NCBI GenBank assembly: GCA_023518375.1
Contig: CP068450.1
Location: 806,001-870,000 of the forward strand
Source: Candidatus Hepatincola sp. Av
GTDB lineage: Bacteria; Pseudomonadota; Alphaproteobacteria; WRAU01; Hepatincolaceae
DNA length: 64,000 bases
Direction of reading: 5' to 3'
Positions 38,101-48,385 of this stretch are shown here, in pieces. Position numbers and translations under genes: made by a program. Position 1 is the stretch's first letter; every line of letters starts with the position of its first letter. The notes below the pieces were generated by a model. The model worked only from the letters and a program-made list of their open reading frames with translations, was not told the origin of the DNA and made no database searches.

Positions 38101-39154
38101 CCATTAAATCTTCTTTATTAGCAGTCATACTCCGCATAATATCTAAACCAATATTACCTAACATAGAAAGTTTTTTCATGGATTGATTAAAGTCTGCCAT
38201 AGAATCTTCTAAGTTAGCAAAGCTACCTATCATTACTTTATTTACTTTATCTTGCCTATCTTGCCCTCTAGCAATAACCCTAGCCATAGCTATAACATTT
38301 TCACCTAAAGAATCTAAACGTTCTGTTAAACTAACATTCAATCTACTAAAAGAATCTTCTAAAATTAATAATAAATCTTGGGCTTCTAAAACCCCGTCTT
38401 CTTTCACAACTGAAGTTGAAGCTGCCATTAAAAAATTTTTCAACTTATGTGATAAAATAGAAAGTTTTTGAGATGCAACAAAGTTACCATAGTTACCAAA
38501 AAGCGAACCTACCAATCCAAATAAAGAAGTACTAAAAGCAACCGACATACCTTGTAAAGGATCTGATAACAAACGCACTAAAGCAAATACATCAACATTC
38601 TGAGCATCAGATAAAGAAGCTAACGCTTTACCTACCCCATCAATAGTTTGTAACAAACCAATAAATGTTCCGAACAAACCTAACATTGTAAAAATACTAG
38701 TTAAGAATTTACTAGGACCTAATACCCTATCTCCAGATTCTAATACACTATCTACAATTGCGTCTGCGTCTGTTTGCGAAATATCTAGGCGTCCAACACG
38801 TGCTGATTGGCTTAAAACTTTAGAAGTTATAGGATTATCTATTAAGGTTCCCGCAATAGATGAAGCAACATAAAGGGATCTTTTTCTATTATCAGGATTA
38901 GCTGCAGCCCTACCAGTTAAAGGCACGATACCTGTAAACAATCTATTAATTACAGTAGTACTTCTACTATAATAAGAAAGCACACCCAAAATCCATAACA
39001 TACAAATAACAAATAAAGTTATTATCACTCCATTAATATATATGTTTGAACTCATATATGTGTAAACTGTATCACTAAAAACAATAACAAAAGCTATTAA
39101 CGCTAATATTGAAACAATAAAATGTAGTGGGAAAAAATTAACCTTTAAAGACAT
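35144..39154 (-). CDS. MotA/TolQ/ExbB-like channel protein with a tail of about 1090 residues
   Basis: 1336 residues. Membrane helices lie at about 10-30, 37-58, 150-172 and 205-230. The last two hold the MotA/TolQ/ExbB signature FTMLGLFGTFIGLL and GMSVAFSTSLFGLVGS. From about 245 to the end the protein is a continuous helical, heptad-rich rod without another membrane span, expected in the cytoplasm. The rod contains a perfect-register tandem repeat of 28 residues at about 530-586 (SNDILSNASNA-LDVNDSVNAVN) and looser 14-residue repeats before it. A family member normally has about 200-250 residues. ZorA of Zorya systems has a similar long tail, SiiB of SPI-4 does not to my knowledge. It is the first gene of the unit that continues with the MotB-like and TolC-type genes. 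Confidence 0.82.
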   Translation of the reverse strand: MSLKVNFFPLHFIVSILALIAFVIVFSDTVYTYMSSNIYINGVIITLFVICMLWILGVLSYYSRSTTVINRLFTGIVPLTGRAAANPDNRKRSLYVASSIAGTLIDNPITSKVLSQSARVGRLDISQTDADAIVDSVLESGDRVLGPSKFLTSIFTMLGLFGTFIGLLQTIDGVGKALASLSDAQNVDVFALVRLLSDPLQGMSVAFSTSLFGLVGSLFGNYGNFVASQKLSILSHKLKNFLMAASTSVVKEDGVLEAQDLLLILEDSFSRLNVSLTERLDSLGENVIAMARVIARGQDRQDKVNKVMIGSFANLEDSMADFNQSMKKLSMLGNIGLDIMRSMTANKEDLMDYLDTHVVKYLQRIEYLNNKLNELSSENIDVSADILGAVQDVDDSVVKTDGSVKEATDVIEDVGSSLQSTLRMVNDSVLNNVDATLNVADSVQSVELTMQDVNDSAKNISEDVQATNSSVIKVLGVAGRVNESVLDVNDSVLRVFDSSENANNSLQNIQNALDDANNTNLDLNDGISAINNSILDSNDILSNASNAVLDVNDSVNAVNSSVLNSNDILSNASNAILDVNDSVNAVNNSAIAAVEGINLLGSLGEENNNLQNAMLNEGINTNMMLDLIASKDYYQPILDIVRAIDNGNELANEVAALLNNSNTMFLDFLNVAQDSNAISTAILDSHNEIANTNREMGNAFNDLSMSVSDISNVVASYVPAINDLVGSFKDDILGISEYLSGLNDTFINFTGALAENLDSVNLFTEVVSVLDTRMLELSNSLQEAVPQLSELVNTSSYNASALTELVESMNNLNASALEVSGVVNDFASTLLAENTNIAENVELLGQQIAVSTDTLSSSMGEVVDYFSNSAESNLYSSNLMAEAVERLSSFPEMVDQVVNNFESLRDLYASEVREFTASLSNGLETVMTTFDYLSNNMNNLDTLIDKFDSTVENNSATHLETLSFLRDNMGYLSESQGEFLNSFQSTVNDMSSGLSQVANELQGTLGSLNMNMSEQIEKITGLSDALSNYPELTAQFTYDIADKFSNLQTIITELTNNFQDVASSMTYIANEIPRQVEAIEANTTISDNLSSALTELAVSNNSLQGSSEILQEALSYFTNFAETMANLESVTTSREESFNNFAETAVSQFETMNERLEHFTELFMNKDSVIAEQTIEIFQNISSLLERFESFAADSIESNQDFKNQLTTSMESAVEQVKLIRENLGNNISERIIENLDELSTTQTGLLDSLNEIMPSISSIITYLQNEDSSLKNIKVDNSELLKVLVDLKDSHTNGNARLDVMANAVDALITEMLNSRDVTQSILDVVSKLATSNKV
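37398..37565 (-). repeat. 84-base tandem duplication in the MotA-like gene
   Basis: Two head-to-tail copies, 37398-37481 and 37482-37565, differ at only a few bases and keep the frame, encoding two 28-residue units of the cytoplasmic rod. Weaker 42-base (14-residue) units continue to higher coordinates. The period matches four heptads, so each copy lengthens the coiled coil without breaking it. Confidence 0.85.
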
Positions 39155-39202
39155 GCCTAATCTCTTATTATTACACCATATTAAAAATGCAAACTACTAA
39201 AT

Positions 39203-39230
39203 AGTATAACAAATATTCAAGTAACATCAA
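39203..39230 (-). promoter_or_regulatory. Promoter of the motA-like/motB-like/tolC unit
   Basis: A sigma-70-type promoter on the minus strand: -35 TTGATG (39225-39230), 16-base spacer, -10 TATACT (39203-39208). Transcription would begin about 40 bases before the start codon at 39154. It lies just below a hairpin that ends the gpt unit. Confidence 0.5.
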
Positions 39231-39243
39231 TTAATAAAAATAT

Positions 39244-39282
39244 AAACAACCATACATTAATGATTACATGGATTGGTTGTTT
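39244..39282 (-). terminator. Terminator after the gpt/hypothetical unit
   Basis: A nine-base perfect stem (AAACAACCA at 39244-39252 against 39274-39282) overlapping the last base of the membrane-anchored hypothetical gene. On the minus strand it is followed by a T-rich stretch (TATATTTTTATT). The upstream gene ends here and a new promoter follows, which fits a terminator. Confidence 0.6.
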
Positions 39283-39734
39283 TATCTGTTAATATAAAAA
39301 CTTATATTTTTACGAATACGTACTATACCATTTTCATTTACTAAATTTACTCTATCTATTTGAATTTTTGTCCCAACAAAATGTTTTCTAAAAACACAAT
39401 CAACATAAGTTTCTAAACCATTATTATATCTTAAATGCAAAGTAATTTTTGCTGTAAATAAGCTATAATTATCATCAGTATGTGATTCTAAAACTTGAAA
39501 ACCTTCTTTAGAACCATCTTGAGTTACTTGTAAACAATATTTATTGGCACTTACTAGCACTGGGTCAGATAAGGTTAAATAATTACGTATAATTACAGTA
39601 TAAATTGCAAATAAAAAACAGCCTACAACCAATAAAATAATTAAAATTCTGTAGATTAGCCTCATACCTAAAAAAGCAGATAGAAATTGAGGAGGGTTAG
39701 AATTACTTCTTGTTCTACTTGTTTTTTTAGCCAT
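39282..39734 (-). CDS. Membrane-anchored hypothetical protein between gpt and the secretion locus
   Basis: 150 residues. The first 25 are basic and Ser/Arg-rich, one membrane helix lies at about 30-50, and the remaining 100 residues are a beta-rich domain facing the periplasm (pattern of alternating hydrophobics, two cysteines near YCLQV and DCVFRKHF). No family recognised. It begins nine bases after the gpt stop and ends at a hairpin. It could be an accessory part of the adjacent secretion machine, but it is in gpt's transcript rather than that of the motor genes. Confidence 0.6.
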   Translation of the reverse strand: MAKKTSRTRSNSNPPQFLSAFLGMRLIYRILIILLVVGCFLFAIYTVIIRNYLTLSDPVLVSANKYCLQVTQDGSKEGFQVLESHTDDNYSLFTAKITLHLRYNNGLETYVDCVFRKHFVGTKIQIDRVNLVNENGIVRIRKNISFYINR

Positions 39735-39743
39735 TTTTTACCC

Positions 39744-40202
39744 TTAACTATCCTTTTCCCAAGGGAATACTAACCAAGTATCCTGTGAAAAAGACTTAAC
39801 ATAACTCTTTAAATATGGAAATTTTATCTCCTTTAAATATACTGAAAAAAACAATGCTTTTGGCATTAAATTTTCAATATAGGCTAAAGTATTTCCTGTA
39901 TCTACTAGTTCATCAATTATTATCCAGTTATTACCCCTTTCTTTCAAAGCCTCATAAGGTAAAGAAAGTACCTCTATATCACATTGACGTTGATTTTTAT
40001 CATAAGATTTAAGAGAAATTGCTTCAATTTTTCTAATATTAAACTCATTAGCTATAATAGCTGAAGGTACCAATGCACCACGAGTAATTGTAACAATTCC
40101 TTTAATTTGTTCTTTCTTAATGATATGTGCAATTTTTTTAGAAAGTTCTAATACATCCTTATGGAATATTTCCCAAGATATATAATGTTTATTTAAAACC
40201 AC
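39744..40202 (-). CDS. gpt: Xanthine/guanine phosphoribosyltransferase (Gpt-like)
   Basis: Purine salvage enzyme that joins guanine, xanthine or hypoxanthine to PRPP. The 152 residues match Gpt throughout: SWEIFHKDVLELSKK at the start, VTITRGALVPSAIIANEF, the PRPP loop WIIIDELVDTGNT (Asp-Glu in place of the more usual Asp-Asp), and the C-terminal DTWLVFPWEKD. Salvage fits a host-dependent organism. Confidence 0.85.
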   Translation of the reverse strand: MVLNKHYISWEIFHKDVLELSKKIAHIIKKEQIKGIVTITRGALVPSAIIANEFNIRKIEAISLKSYDKNQRQCDIEVLSLPYEALKERGNNWIIIDELVDTGNTLAYIENLMPKALFFSVYLKEIKFPYLKSYVKSFSQDTWLVFPWEKDS

Positions 40203-40231
40203 AATACACTCTAACTACTAGATAATAATTT

Positions 40232-40259
40232 AATATATTTTATATTAACATAATTACAA
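40232..40259 (-). promoter_or_regulatory. Possible promoter of gpt
   Basis: TTGTAA (40254-40259), 16-base spacer, TATATT (40232-40237) on the minus strand, about 30 bases before the gpt start. The match to consensus is fair, but the region is so AT-rich that chance hexamers are common. Confidence 0.35.
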
Positions 40260-40370
40260 ACTGAATACTAGTTTTTTATCACATATTTTGCCATAAATAA
40301 AAGGATTTAAAAGAGGTTATCAATTTAGGAATTCAATATTAAAATAAAATAATAAAATACAACATTATAG

Positions 40371-40768
40371 GATAAAAAGAGGAGTAAGGTAAGAGGATAA
40401 GTTATGAGGGTAGTAGTGAGATGAAGGAAAGGTATATAGATACATTAGTACTAGGTAGAGGAGGTGATTAATTAGAGGATAAGTTATAGTGAGGTTTTTC
40501 ATTTTATTGGGAGAGGATAAGTTTTACAGGGGGGATATTAAGATTAAAATTATGTAGAAGCATACGAAATTGCTAATAGAAAACTAGGTATAGAGTTAAT
40601 AAGGTAATATGAAAGTAGATAATATTAAGGTGTGAGGTTTATAGTTATAGGGAATTCTAGGGATTATTTTGTTAATAATGTAGATGAAAGTATGATTTAA
40701 AGGGAGAAGATGGGTAGTGATTAGCGTATATTTAGGAGTGGGACAAGTAAGTAAGAGAGTGAGGTGTA
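40371..40768 (-). other. C-depleted trailer of the 23S-5S transcript
   Basis: No gene. On the plus strand this roughly 400-base stretch has about a dozen C against well over a hundred G. The rRNA transcript (minus strand) is therefore C/T/A-rich with almost no G downstream of 5S. It contains three near-identical copies of AGAGGATAAGTT (40392, 40474, 40512). The bias starts and stops sharply; to the left, 40203-40370 is ordinary AT-rich intergenic sequence holding the gpt promoter region. Confidence 0.7.
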
Positions 40769-40910
40769 ATCAGTCTAGTAGGTTTGGCAATGACCTTCTC
40801 TTCCATGCCTTAAGACATAGTACCATTGGCGCTAAAGCTCTTCACTGTTGAGTTCGGTATGGGTTCAAGTGTTTCCTCTTCGCTATAATCACCAAACCTA
40901 CTAGACTGAT
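40769..40910 (-). other. 5S rRNA processing stem
   Basis: A 19-base perfect inverted repeat (40769-40787 against 40892-40910) encloses the 5S gene. The inner seven pairs are helix I of mature 5S. The outer 12 pairs are precursor sequence that would be trimmed after cleavage, as for RNase III or RNase E sites. Confidence 0.8.
40781..40898 (-). rRNA. rrf: 5S ribosomal RNA
   Basis: About 118 bases on the minus strand. Seen are GGUUUGG at the 5' end pairing with the 3' end, the ACCCAUACCGAACUC loop of 5S RNA, and the UAGCGCCAAUGGUA block. It lies downstream of 23S in the same transcript, with a spacer of about 170 bases. Ends are set by helix I, accurate to a few bases. Confidence 0.95.
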
Positions 40911-41043
40911 TGGAATAAAGTAAGTATCTTCTTCTTAAAAAGTTTTTGAGAGCATATTATATTAAACAACTTTTAACAGTTTCTTATAAAAGTTTTTTAT
41001 ATTATATTCCTTCATTTTCCTTAGTGTTAATTATAGTCTTCCT

Positions 41044-43851
<2,808 letters not shown>

Positions 43852-44460
43852 CCCTTAACTATCACCTAACGCTCTTCAATGAATTCTTCTCTCTCTTACT
43901 TTATTCCTACTAACAATAACTCTATGCCACCGCTAGCTCTCACTTACTCTCACTACTTCTCTCTTAACTCTAAAATAACTACTAACTATCACCTAAATGT
44001 CCTTCTCAAAACCTTATGTAATAACTATTCGCCACCCTAACAACTCTCACTAGTCTATATCCTTTCCTACCTCTTGTCAACCCCCTACTAACACTTATTT
44101 TCTCTTTTCTTTCCCACTACCTCTCCTACCCCCCTCTAAACCTTTAAATCCCTACTACCAACCTCATTCCTACCACCCAATAACCCTCCTCCTACCTCAA
44201 ACTAAATTAACCTCTCTACACACACCACTTTGATACCAATCTCCTTCCCCTCAACCTAACTTATACTAACTCCTTCAATCCTATCACTCTATTTCTTACT
44301 AAACCTAATTACCTACAACACTAACTCCTCCCCACCCCCTCCTTCCTAATTCCCTTACCTCAACCCTCTACACACTTTGACTCCAACTACACTACCCCCC
44401 CCCCTCAAAATAATTCCTAACTAAACACTTTTCACCTTGCACTCCCCTCAAAAGTATATA
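43852..44460 (-). other. G-rich, C-depleted leader of the 23S-5S transcript
   Basis: No gene. On the plus strand this 600-base stretch has about 14 G against a very large number of C, mostly as short C/T/A blocks, including a run of 10 C at 44395-44404. The transcript (minus strand) is therefore G/A/U-rich. The bias stops about where a candidate promoter lies (44473-44500). The opposite bias occurs in the trailer (40371-40768), so leader and trailer RNA could pair in part. Confidence 0.7.
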
Positions 44461-44472
44461 TTATTTGCATAA

Positions 44473-44500
44473 AATATAGATTCTATGATAGATTAACTAA
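44473..44500 (-). promoter_or_regulatory. Possible promoter of the 23S-5S unit
   Basis: TTAGTT (44495-44500), 16-base spacer, TATATT (44473-44478) on the minus strand. Only a fair match, but it sits right at the edge of the strand-biased leader, where transcription is expected to begin (about 44466). An 18-base palindrome (44511-44528, eight-base arms) lies just upstream. Confidence 0.3.
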
Positions 44501-44560
44501 GAAGAATAAAATAAGGTTAAAACCTTATATACAATATATATTATAGGAATACGTTTTATT

Positions 44561-44677
44561 ATGTTTATTACTTTTTCCCAAATTATTATTTTTATTTGTA
44601 TTCTACTTTTTTGGGGATTCCACTTCTATTCACAAAGAATAGTTAAACGTACCAAACAAAATAAACTACCTTTATAA
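44561..44677 (+). CDS. Possible small membrane peptide upstream of comEC
   Basis: A 38-residue frame starting at ATG 44561: a hydrophobic N-terminal helix of about 20 residues with a Trp-Gly-Phe end, then a basic tail with several Lys and Arg. It has the makeup of a single-span small membrane protein and lies 58 bases before comEC on the same strand. There is no clear ribosome site. No family recognised. Confidence 0.3.
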   Translation: MFITFSQIIIFICILLFWGFHFYSQRIVKRTKQNKLPL

Positions 44678-44735
44678 TAGGAGTTTTTCAACTTTGGTAA
44701 TATAAAGCAGTATATGCTCTTAAAAGATTCTTCAC

Positions 44736-46721
44736 ATGTTTTTTATTTATGCAGTTATCTGTTATATTGCCGGATTAGCAATATTCTATACTATTTTTTT
44801 CCCTTTCACTTCCCTATTACTTTTTATCTTTCTAGTAATATTATTTTGCATTAATCTTTTAATGTTATGGCATTATAAGAATCACCTTGTCAGACCATAT
44901 TTATTACTATCTTGCTTTGGAATTTTAGGGATCCTAATTGCTTTGCTCCATAGTTATGCTAATAACACAGTCATATTACAAAAGCCTTTAACAGGAATTT
45001 ACTTATATGGAAAAGTTTATAAAACTGAACAATCAACTTATAACCAAAAAAGTTATATATATTTAACAGATTTAATTACGAACAAGAAAAACATTGATTC
45101 CCTTAATCTACCAACTACTATAAAAGTTACTTATAAAGGTAAAGTAGAACTTAATGATATTATTCAGGCTAATTTTTATTTATATCCTCCTAGTAAGGGA
45201 TTATACCCTTGGGGTTTTAATTTTTATAAAAATGCTTTCTTTAATAGAATTGGTGCAAATGGCTTTATATTAGGCAAAGTAGATATTATTGATAATTTTA
45301 ATACTAAAAACCATTTTTTCTACTACTTACAAAAATTAAGATTTAAGTTAAAAGAAAAAATAACTCAAGATATTAACCAATATAGCTCTCCTCGAACTTC
45401 TCCTTTCTTAAATGCTATTATTATAGGAGAATCAACCTTTTTACCAAATACTGATAATACAAACCTAAGAAAAACATCTTTAGCACATTTAATTGCTATT
45501 TCTGGTTATCATATTGGTTTAATTACATTATTTCTATTTTTTATTATACGATTCCTTTTAGGATTATTGCCTAGGATTTCTTTATATTATAATATTCAGC
45601 AAATTACTGCATTAATATGTATAATTTTCTTATTACTCTACGCTTTACTAGTTGGTAATCATGCTCCAGCACTACGAGCTATAATAATGGGAATAGCTGC
45701 CTTATGTGGAATAGTTTTTAAATTTAATGTAATTTCTTTAAATTCTCTATTTTTAGCAATATTAATTATCTTAATTTTTAAGCCTTTTTATGTTTATTCA
45801 GCTAGTTTTTTATTATCTAGTGTTGCTACACTTGCTGTTATTAGTTTGTGGAATAACAAGCACGTACAAACTGTATATAAATTTTCCACAAAGAATTTGA
45901 TATACCGTATATTATTTTTCTTTGCTGCCTGCATGGTAACAAGTTTATTTGTAGAAATTGTAATTTCTCCTATTTTAGCTTTTTACTTCCAAGAGATTCC
46001 TACAATAGGTATTGTTGCAAATATTTTAGCTGAACCTATTTTTGCTTTTATTATAATGCCTAGTTTAATTGGGTATACAGTTTTACCTATTATACTTGGT
46101 AAATATTTAATTATGCTAGCTCATATTGGTATGTTAATTATTTTAAAAATTGCTACAATTTTTGTTAGCTTCCAAAAAATTACTTTGTATACTCCTTTCT
46201 TCCCTTCTTACTTAATGTATATATATTTGGCATTACTGATATTTATGTTAGTAATTAAAGGATACTATAAATATTTATTACTTGGCTTAATAGTCCTAAT
46301 CCCAACTCTTTACTATTGTAGCCCTAAGCCTGATATTATTATTGATGATTCCTTAAACCTTGTAGCTTTTCAAGATACAAATCATCAGTATGTTTTAAGC
46401 AATAATAAAAATAAATTTATTGCGAATATTTGGTTTAAAGATTTCAATAAAATAGCTAATTCAACTATTTATAAACATAAGGAATTTAATTGCACACAAG
46501 ATTATTGTATATGGAGAAGTAAAAATAAAATAATCACATTTGCTAATAGCTTAGTTTCTTATAAAGAAGATTGTGGGATTGCCAATGTAATTATTTTAAC
46601 TATCACCAAACCTTTTATTTGCACTAAAAGCCTTGTTATAGATACAAAATACATTAAAAAATACGGTGCTAGTTTTATTTTTATTAATAAGAAAGAAATT
46701 AATATACAAAACAATTATTAA
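44736..46721 (+). CDS. comEC: ComEC/Rec2-family DNA uptake channel protein
   Basis: 661-residue inner-membrane protein. An N-terminal DUF4131-like part (about 1-200) has two or three membrane spans and a soluble domain. The competence domain (about 225-500) has the hallmark IAISGYHIGLITL and many helices with NHAPALRAIIMG. The C-terminal 130 residues are a soluble domain without the metallo-beta-lactamase motif HxHxDH. This is the usual form in alphaproteobacteria. It would pass single-stranded DNA across the inner membrane. No other competence gene is in the window. Confidence 0.88.
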   Translation: MFFIYAVICYIAGLAIFYTIFFPFTSLLLFIFLVILFCINLLMLWHYKNHLVRPYLLLSCFGILGILIALLHSYANNTVILQKPLTGIYLYGKVYKTEQSTYNQKSYIYLTDLITNKKNIDSLNLPTTIKVTYKGKVELNDIIQANFYLYPPSKGLYPWGFNFYKNAFFNRIGANGFILGKVDIIDNFNTKNHFFYYLQKLRFKLKEKITQDINQYSSPRTSPFLNAIIIGESTFLPNTDNTNLRKTSLAHLIAISGYHIGLITLFLFFIIRFLLGLLPRISLYYNIQQITALICIIFLLLYALLVGNHAPALRAIIMGIAALCGIVFKFNVISLNSLFLAILIILIFKPFYVYSASFLLSSVATLAVISLWNNKHVQTVYKFSTKNLIYRILFFFAACMVTSLFVEIVISPILAFYFQEIPTIGIVANILAEPIFAFIIMPSLIGYTVLPIILGKYLIMLAHIGMLIILKIATIFVSFQKITLYTPFFPSYLMYIYLALLIFMLVIKGYYKYLLLGLIVLIPTLYYCSPKPDIIIDDSLNLVAFQDTNHQYVLSNNKNKFIANIWFKDFNKIANSTIYKHKEFNCTQDYCIWRSKNKIITFANSLVSYKEDCGIANVIILTITKPFICTKSLVIDTKYIKKYGASFIFINKKEINIQNNY

Positions 46722-46877
46722 AATAAAAATAGTATATTTCTATTCATACAAAATATTATCCTAGCAAAAAACAAATTGCATAACTAAATATATAACTTAT
46801 AGTAACTAGTACAACTAAAGGAGTTTAAGTACTAGCTATAGTTAGTATAATAAGAATAATAATCATTAGAAAGTTTT

Positions 46878-47018
46878 ATGATGGATTTTATATTTGGGAT
46901 TATAGGGATTTTAGTAATAATAATATCATGTTTAACCATATATTTAACATGGTTGCTAGCCTTTTGGATAACTATACTAGGTGTAACTATAGTATTTTTG
47001 TTACATTTAATATTGTAA
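46878..47018 (+). CDS. Possible small membrane peptide downstream of comEC
   Basis: A 46-residue frame with two adjacent ATG codons (46878 and 46881). Almost the whole product is hydrophobic, with a Trp-rich second half, so it would be a one- or two-span membrane peptide. No clear ribosome site and no recognised family. The rest of 46722-47207 shows nothing else. Confidence 0.3.
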   Translation: MMDFIFGIIGILVIIISCLTIYLTWLLAFWITILGVTIVFLLHLIL

Positions 47019-47207
47019 ATAATTACCTATTTATTAATTTTCTCTAGCCCCTGATATTAAATATTTAAAATAACTGATTAAGCTTTCTTATAGTTTGAAA
47101 ATAATAGATTACTAAAAAATAGTTTTAGCAATTCAAGTAGGATAAATACAGTTAATATTATGCAAAATTCCCTTGAATAATTGTTATTTTATGATAATCT
47201 AACTCTT

Positions 47208-47295
47208 GGACAGTTGGCTGAGCGGTTGAAAGCACCGGTCTTGAAAACCGGCGAGGGTAACACCTTCGGGGGTTCGAATCCCTCACTGTCCGCCA
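47208..47295 (+). tRNA. tRNA-Ser (anticodon UGA)
   Basis: 88 bases including an encoded 3' CCA. The acceptor stem pairs GGACAGT (47208-47214) with ACTGTCC (47285-47291). The D-arm has GGCTGAGCGG-like sequence. The anticodon stem pairs CCGGT with ACCGG around CTTGAAA, giving UGA. A long variable arm follows, typical of a class II tRNA, and the T-arm reads GGGTTCGAATCCC-like. It reads UCA and probably other UCN codons. Confidence 0.96.
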
Positions 47296-47542
47296 TAACA
47301 AAAAAATGCTATATTTCATCTGATCTCAAGTTTGGAATAAATTAGTCAAACTTTAAAATTAATATTATGAAAAATTCTTTAATACAAAACTTATAATAAA
47401 CCTTTCTAAGTTTTATTATTACTTTTACGACTTATTCAATAAAATTAACTATAGTGGGAGGATCAATTATATTAAATTGTGTAACTAAATGTTCCCAAAA
47501 AAACTTTAAAACACATTTCTAAGCAATACAATTAATGAAAGA

Positions 47543-47558
47543 AAGAACCTTAGTTCTT
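47543..47558 (-). terminator. Short hairpin after the pirin gene
   Basis: Six-base stem (47543-47548 against 47553-47558) with a four-base loop, followed on the minus strand by TCTTTC. It lies seven bases past the stop. Short and weak but well placed. The remaining sequence 47296-47542 shows no gene. Confidence 0.4.
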
Positions 47559-47564
47559 GTTAAA

Positions 47565-48287
47565 CTAAGCAGTTGGTTTCTTATACTCTGCCATATTAAA
47601 CAATAAAAATTCTCCACCTTCTTTGCTACCTTTTAGAGTAATAGTAGTTTCATTTTCAATGGCTACAGCGTCTCCTACAATAAGCTCCAACTCATTAACA
47701 TGAATACTACCTGTAGCAACATGGATATAAATTTTTCTTTCGAAGGTGAAAGTATATTCAATGCTATGCTTTTCTTGGAGAATACTTGCATAAATTTCAG
47801 CATCTTGTTTAATTGGTAGAGAATCTTCTTTAGCATTAGGAGAAGCTATTAATAACAATTTACCTGTTTTTTCAGCAACACTATAAAATTTATTATTATA
47901 TTCAGGTTTAGTGTTTAAAACTTTAGGAAGAATCCAAATTTGTAATAAATGAACTTCGCCTTCCTTAGGATTTTTTTCTGCATGTAAAATCCCACTACCT
48001 GCACTCATATACTGCACATCACCATAACCAATAATAGCCCCATGATCTAAAGAATCTTTATGTTCTAACTTTCCAGATAACACATAGGTAAATATTTCCA
48101 TATTTTCGTGGGGGTGAAGATCAAAACCCTTAAAACCTGAAACTTTATCTTCATTCAATACTCTTAAACAACCAAAAAGCATGTTTTGTTTATTAAAATA
48201 GTTAGCAAAGGAAAAAGAATACTTAGTATGTAACCAAGTATTATCTGCATGACCTCTACTAGATGATTTCTTTACTGTTAATACCAT
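47565..48287 (-). CDS. Pirin-family cupin protein
   Basis: 240 residues with two cupin barrels. The N-terminal barrel holds the metal-binding pattern DLHPHENMEI (His58, His60, and a nearby Glu) and a second block GSGILHAEKNP giving the remaining His and Glu. It matches the pirin/YhhW group, some members of which are quercetin dioxygenases or redox-linked regulators. The substrate here is unknown. A long hairpin (48294-48358) lies immediately upstream of the start. Confidence 0.88.
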   Translation of the reverse strand: MVLTVKKSSSRGHADNTWLHTKYSFSFANYFNKQNMLFGCLRVLNEDKVSGFKGFDLHPHENMEIFTYVLSGKLEHKDSLDHGAIIGYGDVQYMSAGSGILHAEKNPKEGEVHLLQIWILPKVLNTKPEYNNKFYSVAEKTGKLLLIASPNAKEDSLPIKQDAEIYASILQEKHSIEYTFTFERKIYIHVATGSIHVNELELIVGDAVAIENETTITLKGSKEGGEFLLFNMAEYKKPTA

Positions 48288-48293
48288 TGCATT

Positions 48294-48358
48294 ATTCTTT
48301 TACCTAAAACTACCATACTTTATTATACAGAATAATATAGTATTTTAGGTAAAAGAAT
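48294..48358 (-). terminator. Long perfect-armed hairpin between the helicase and pirin genes
   Basis: A 16-base perfect stem (48294-48309 against 48343-48358), with further imperfect pairing inside a 33-base loop. It follows the helicase gene by 27 bases and precedes the pirin start by six. There is no T-run after it on the minus strand, so it might instead be an RNA-processing or regulatory element in the pirin leader. Confidence 0.45.
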
Positions 48359-48385
48359 ATAAACAATAAATTAAAAAGCTAACTC

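Noticed and set aside
34006-39154. Zorya defence system (ZorA/ZorB-like pair)
   Set aside because: The MotA-like tail and MotB-like partner resemble ZorAB, but no ZorC, ZorD or ZorE gene is present. The pair is co-transcribed with tolC beside type I secretion genes, so a secretion role is better supported.
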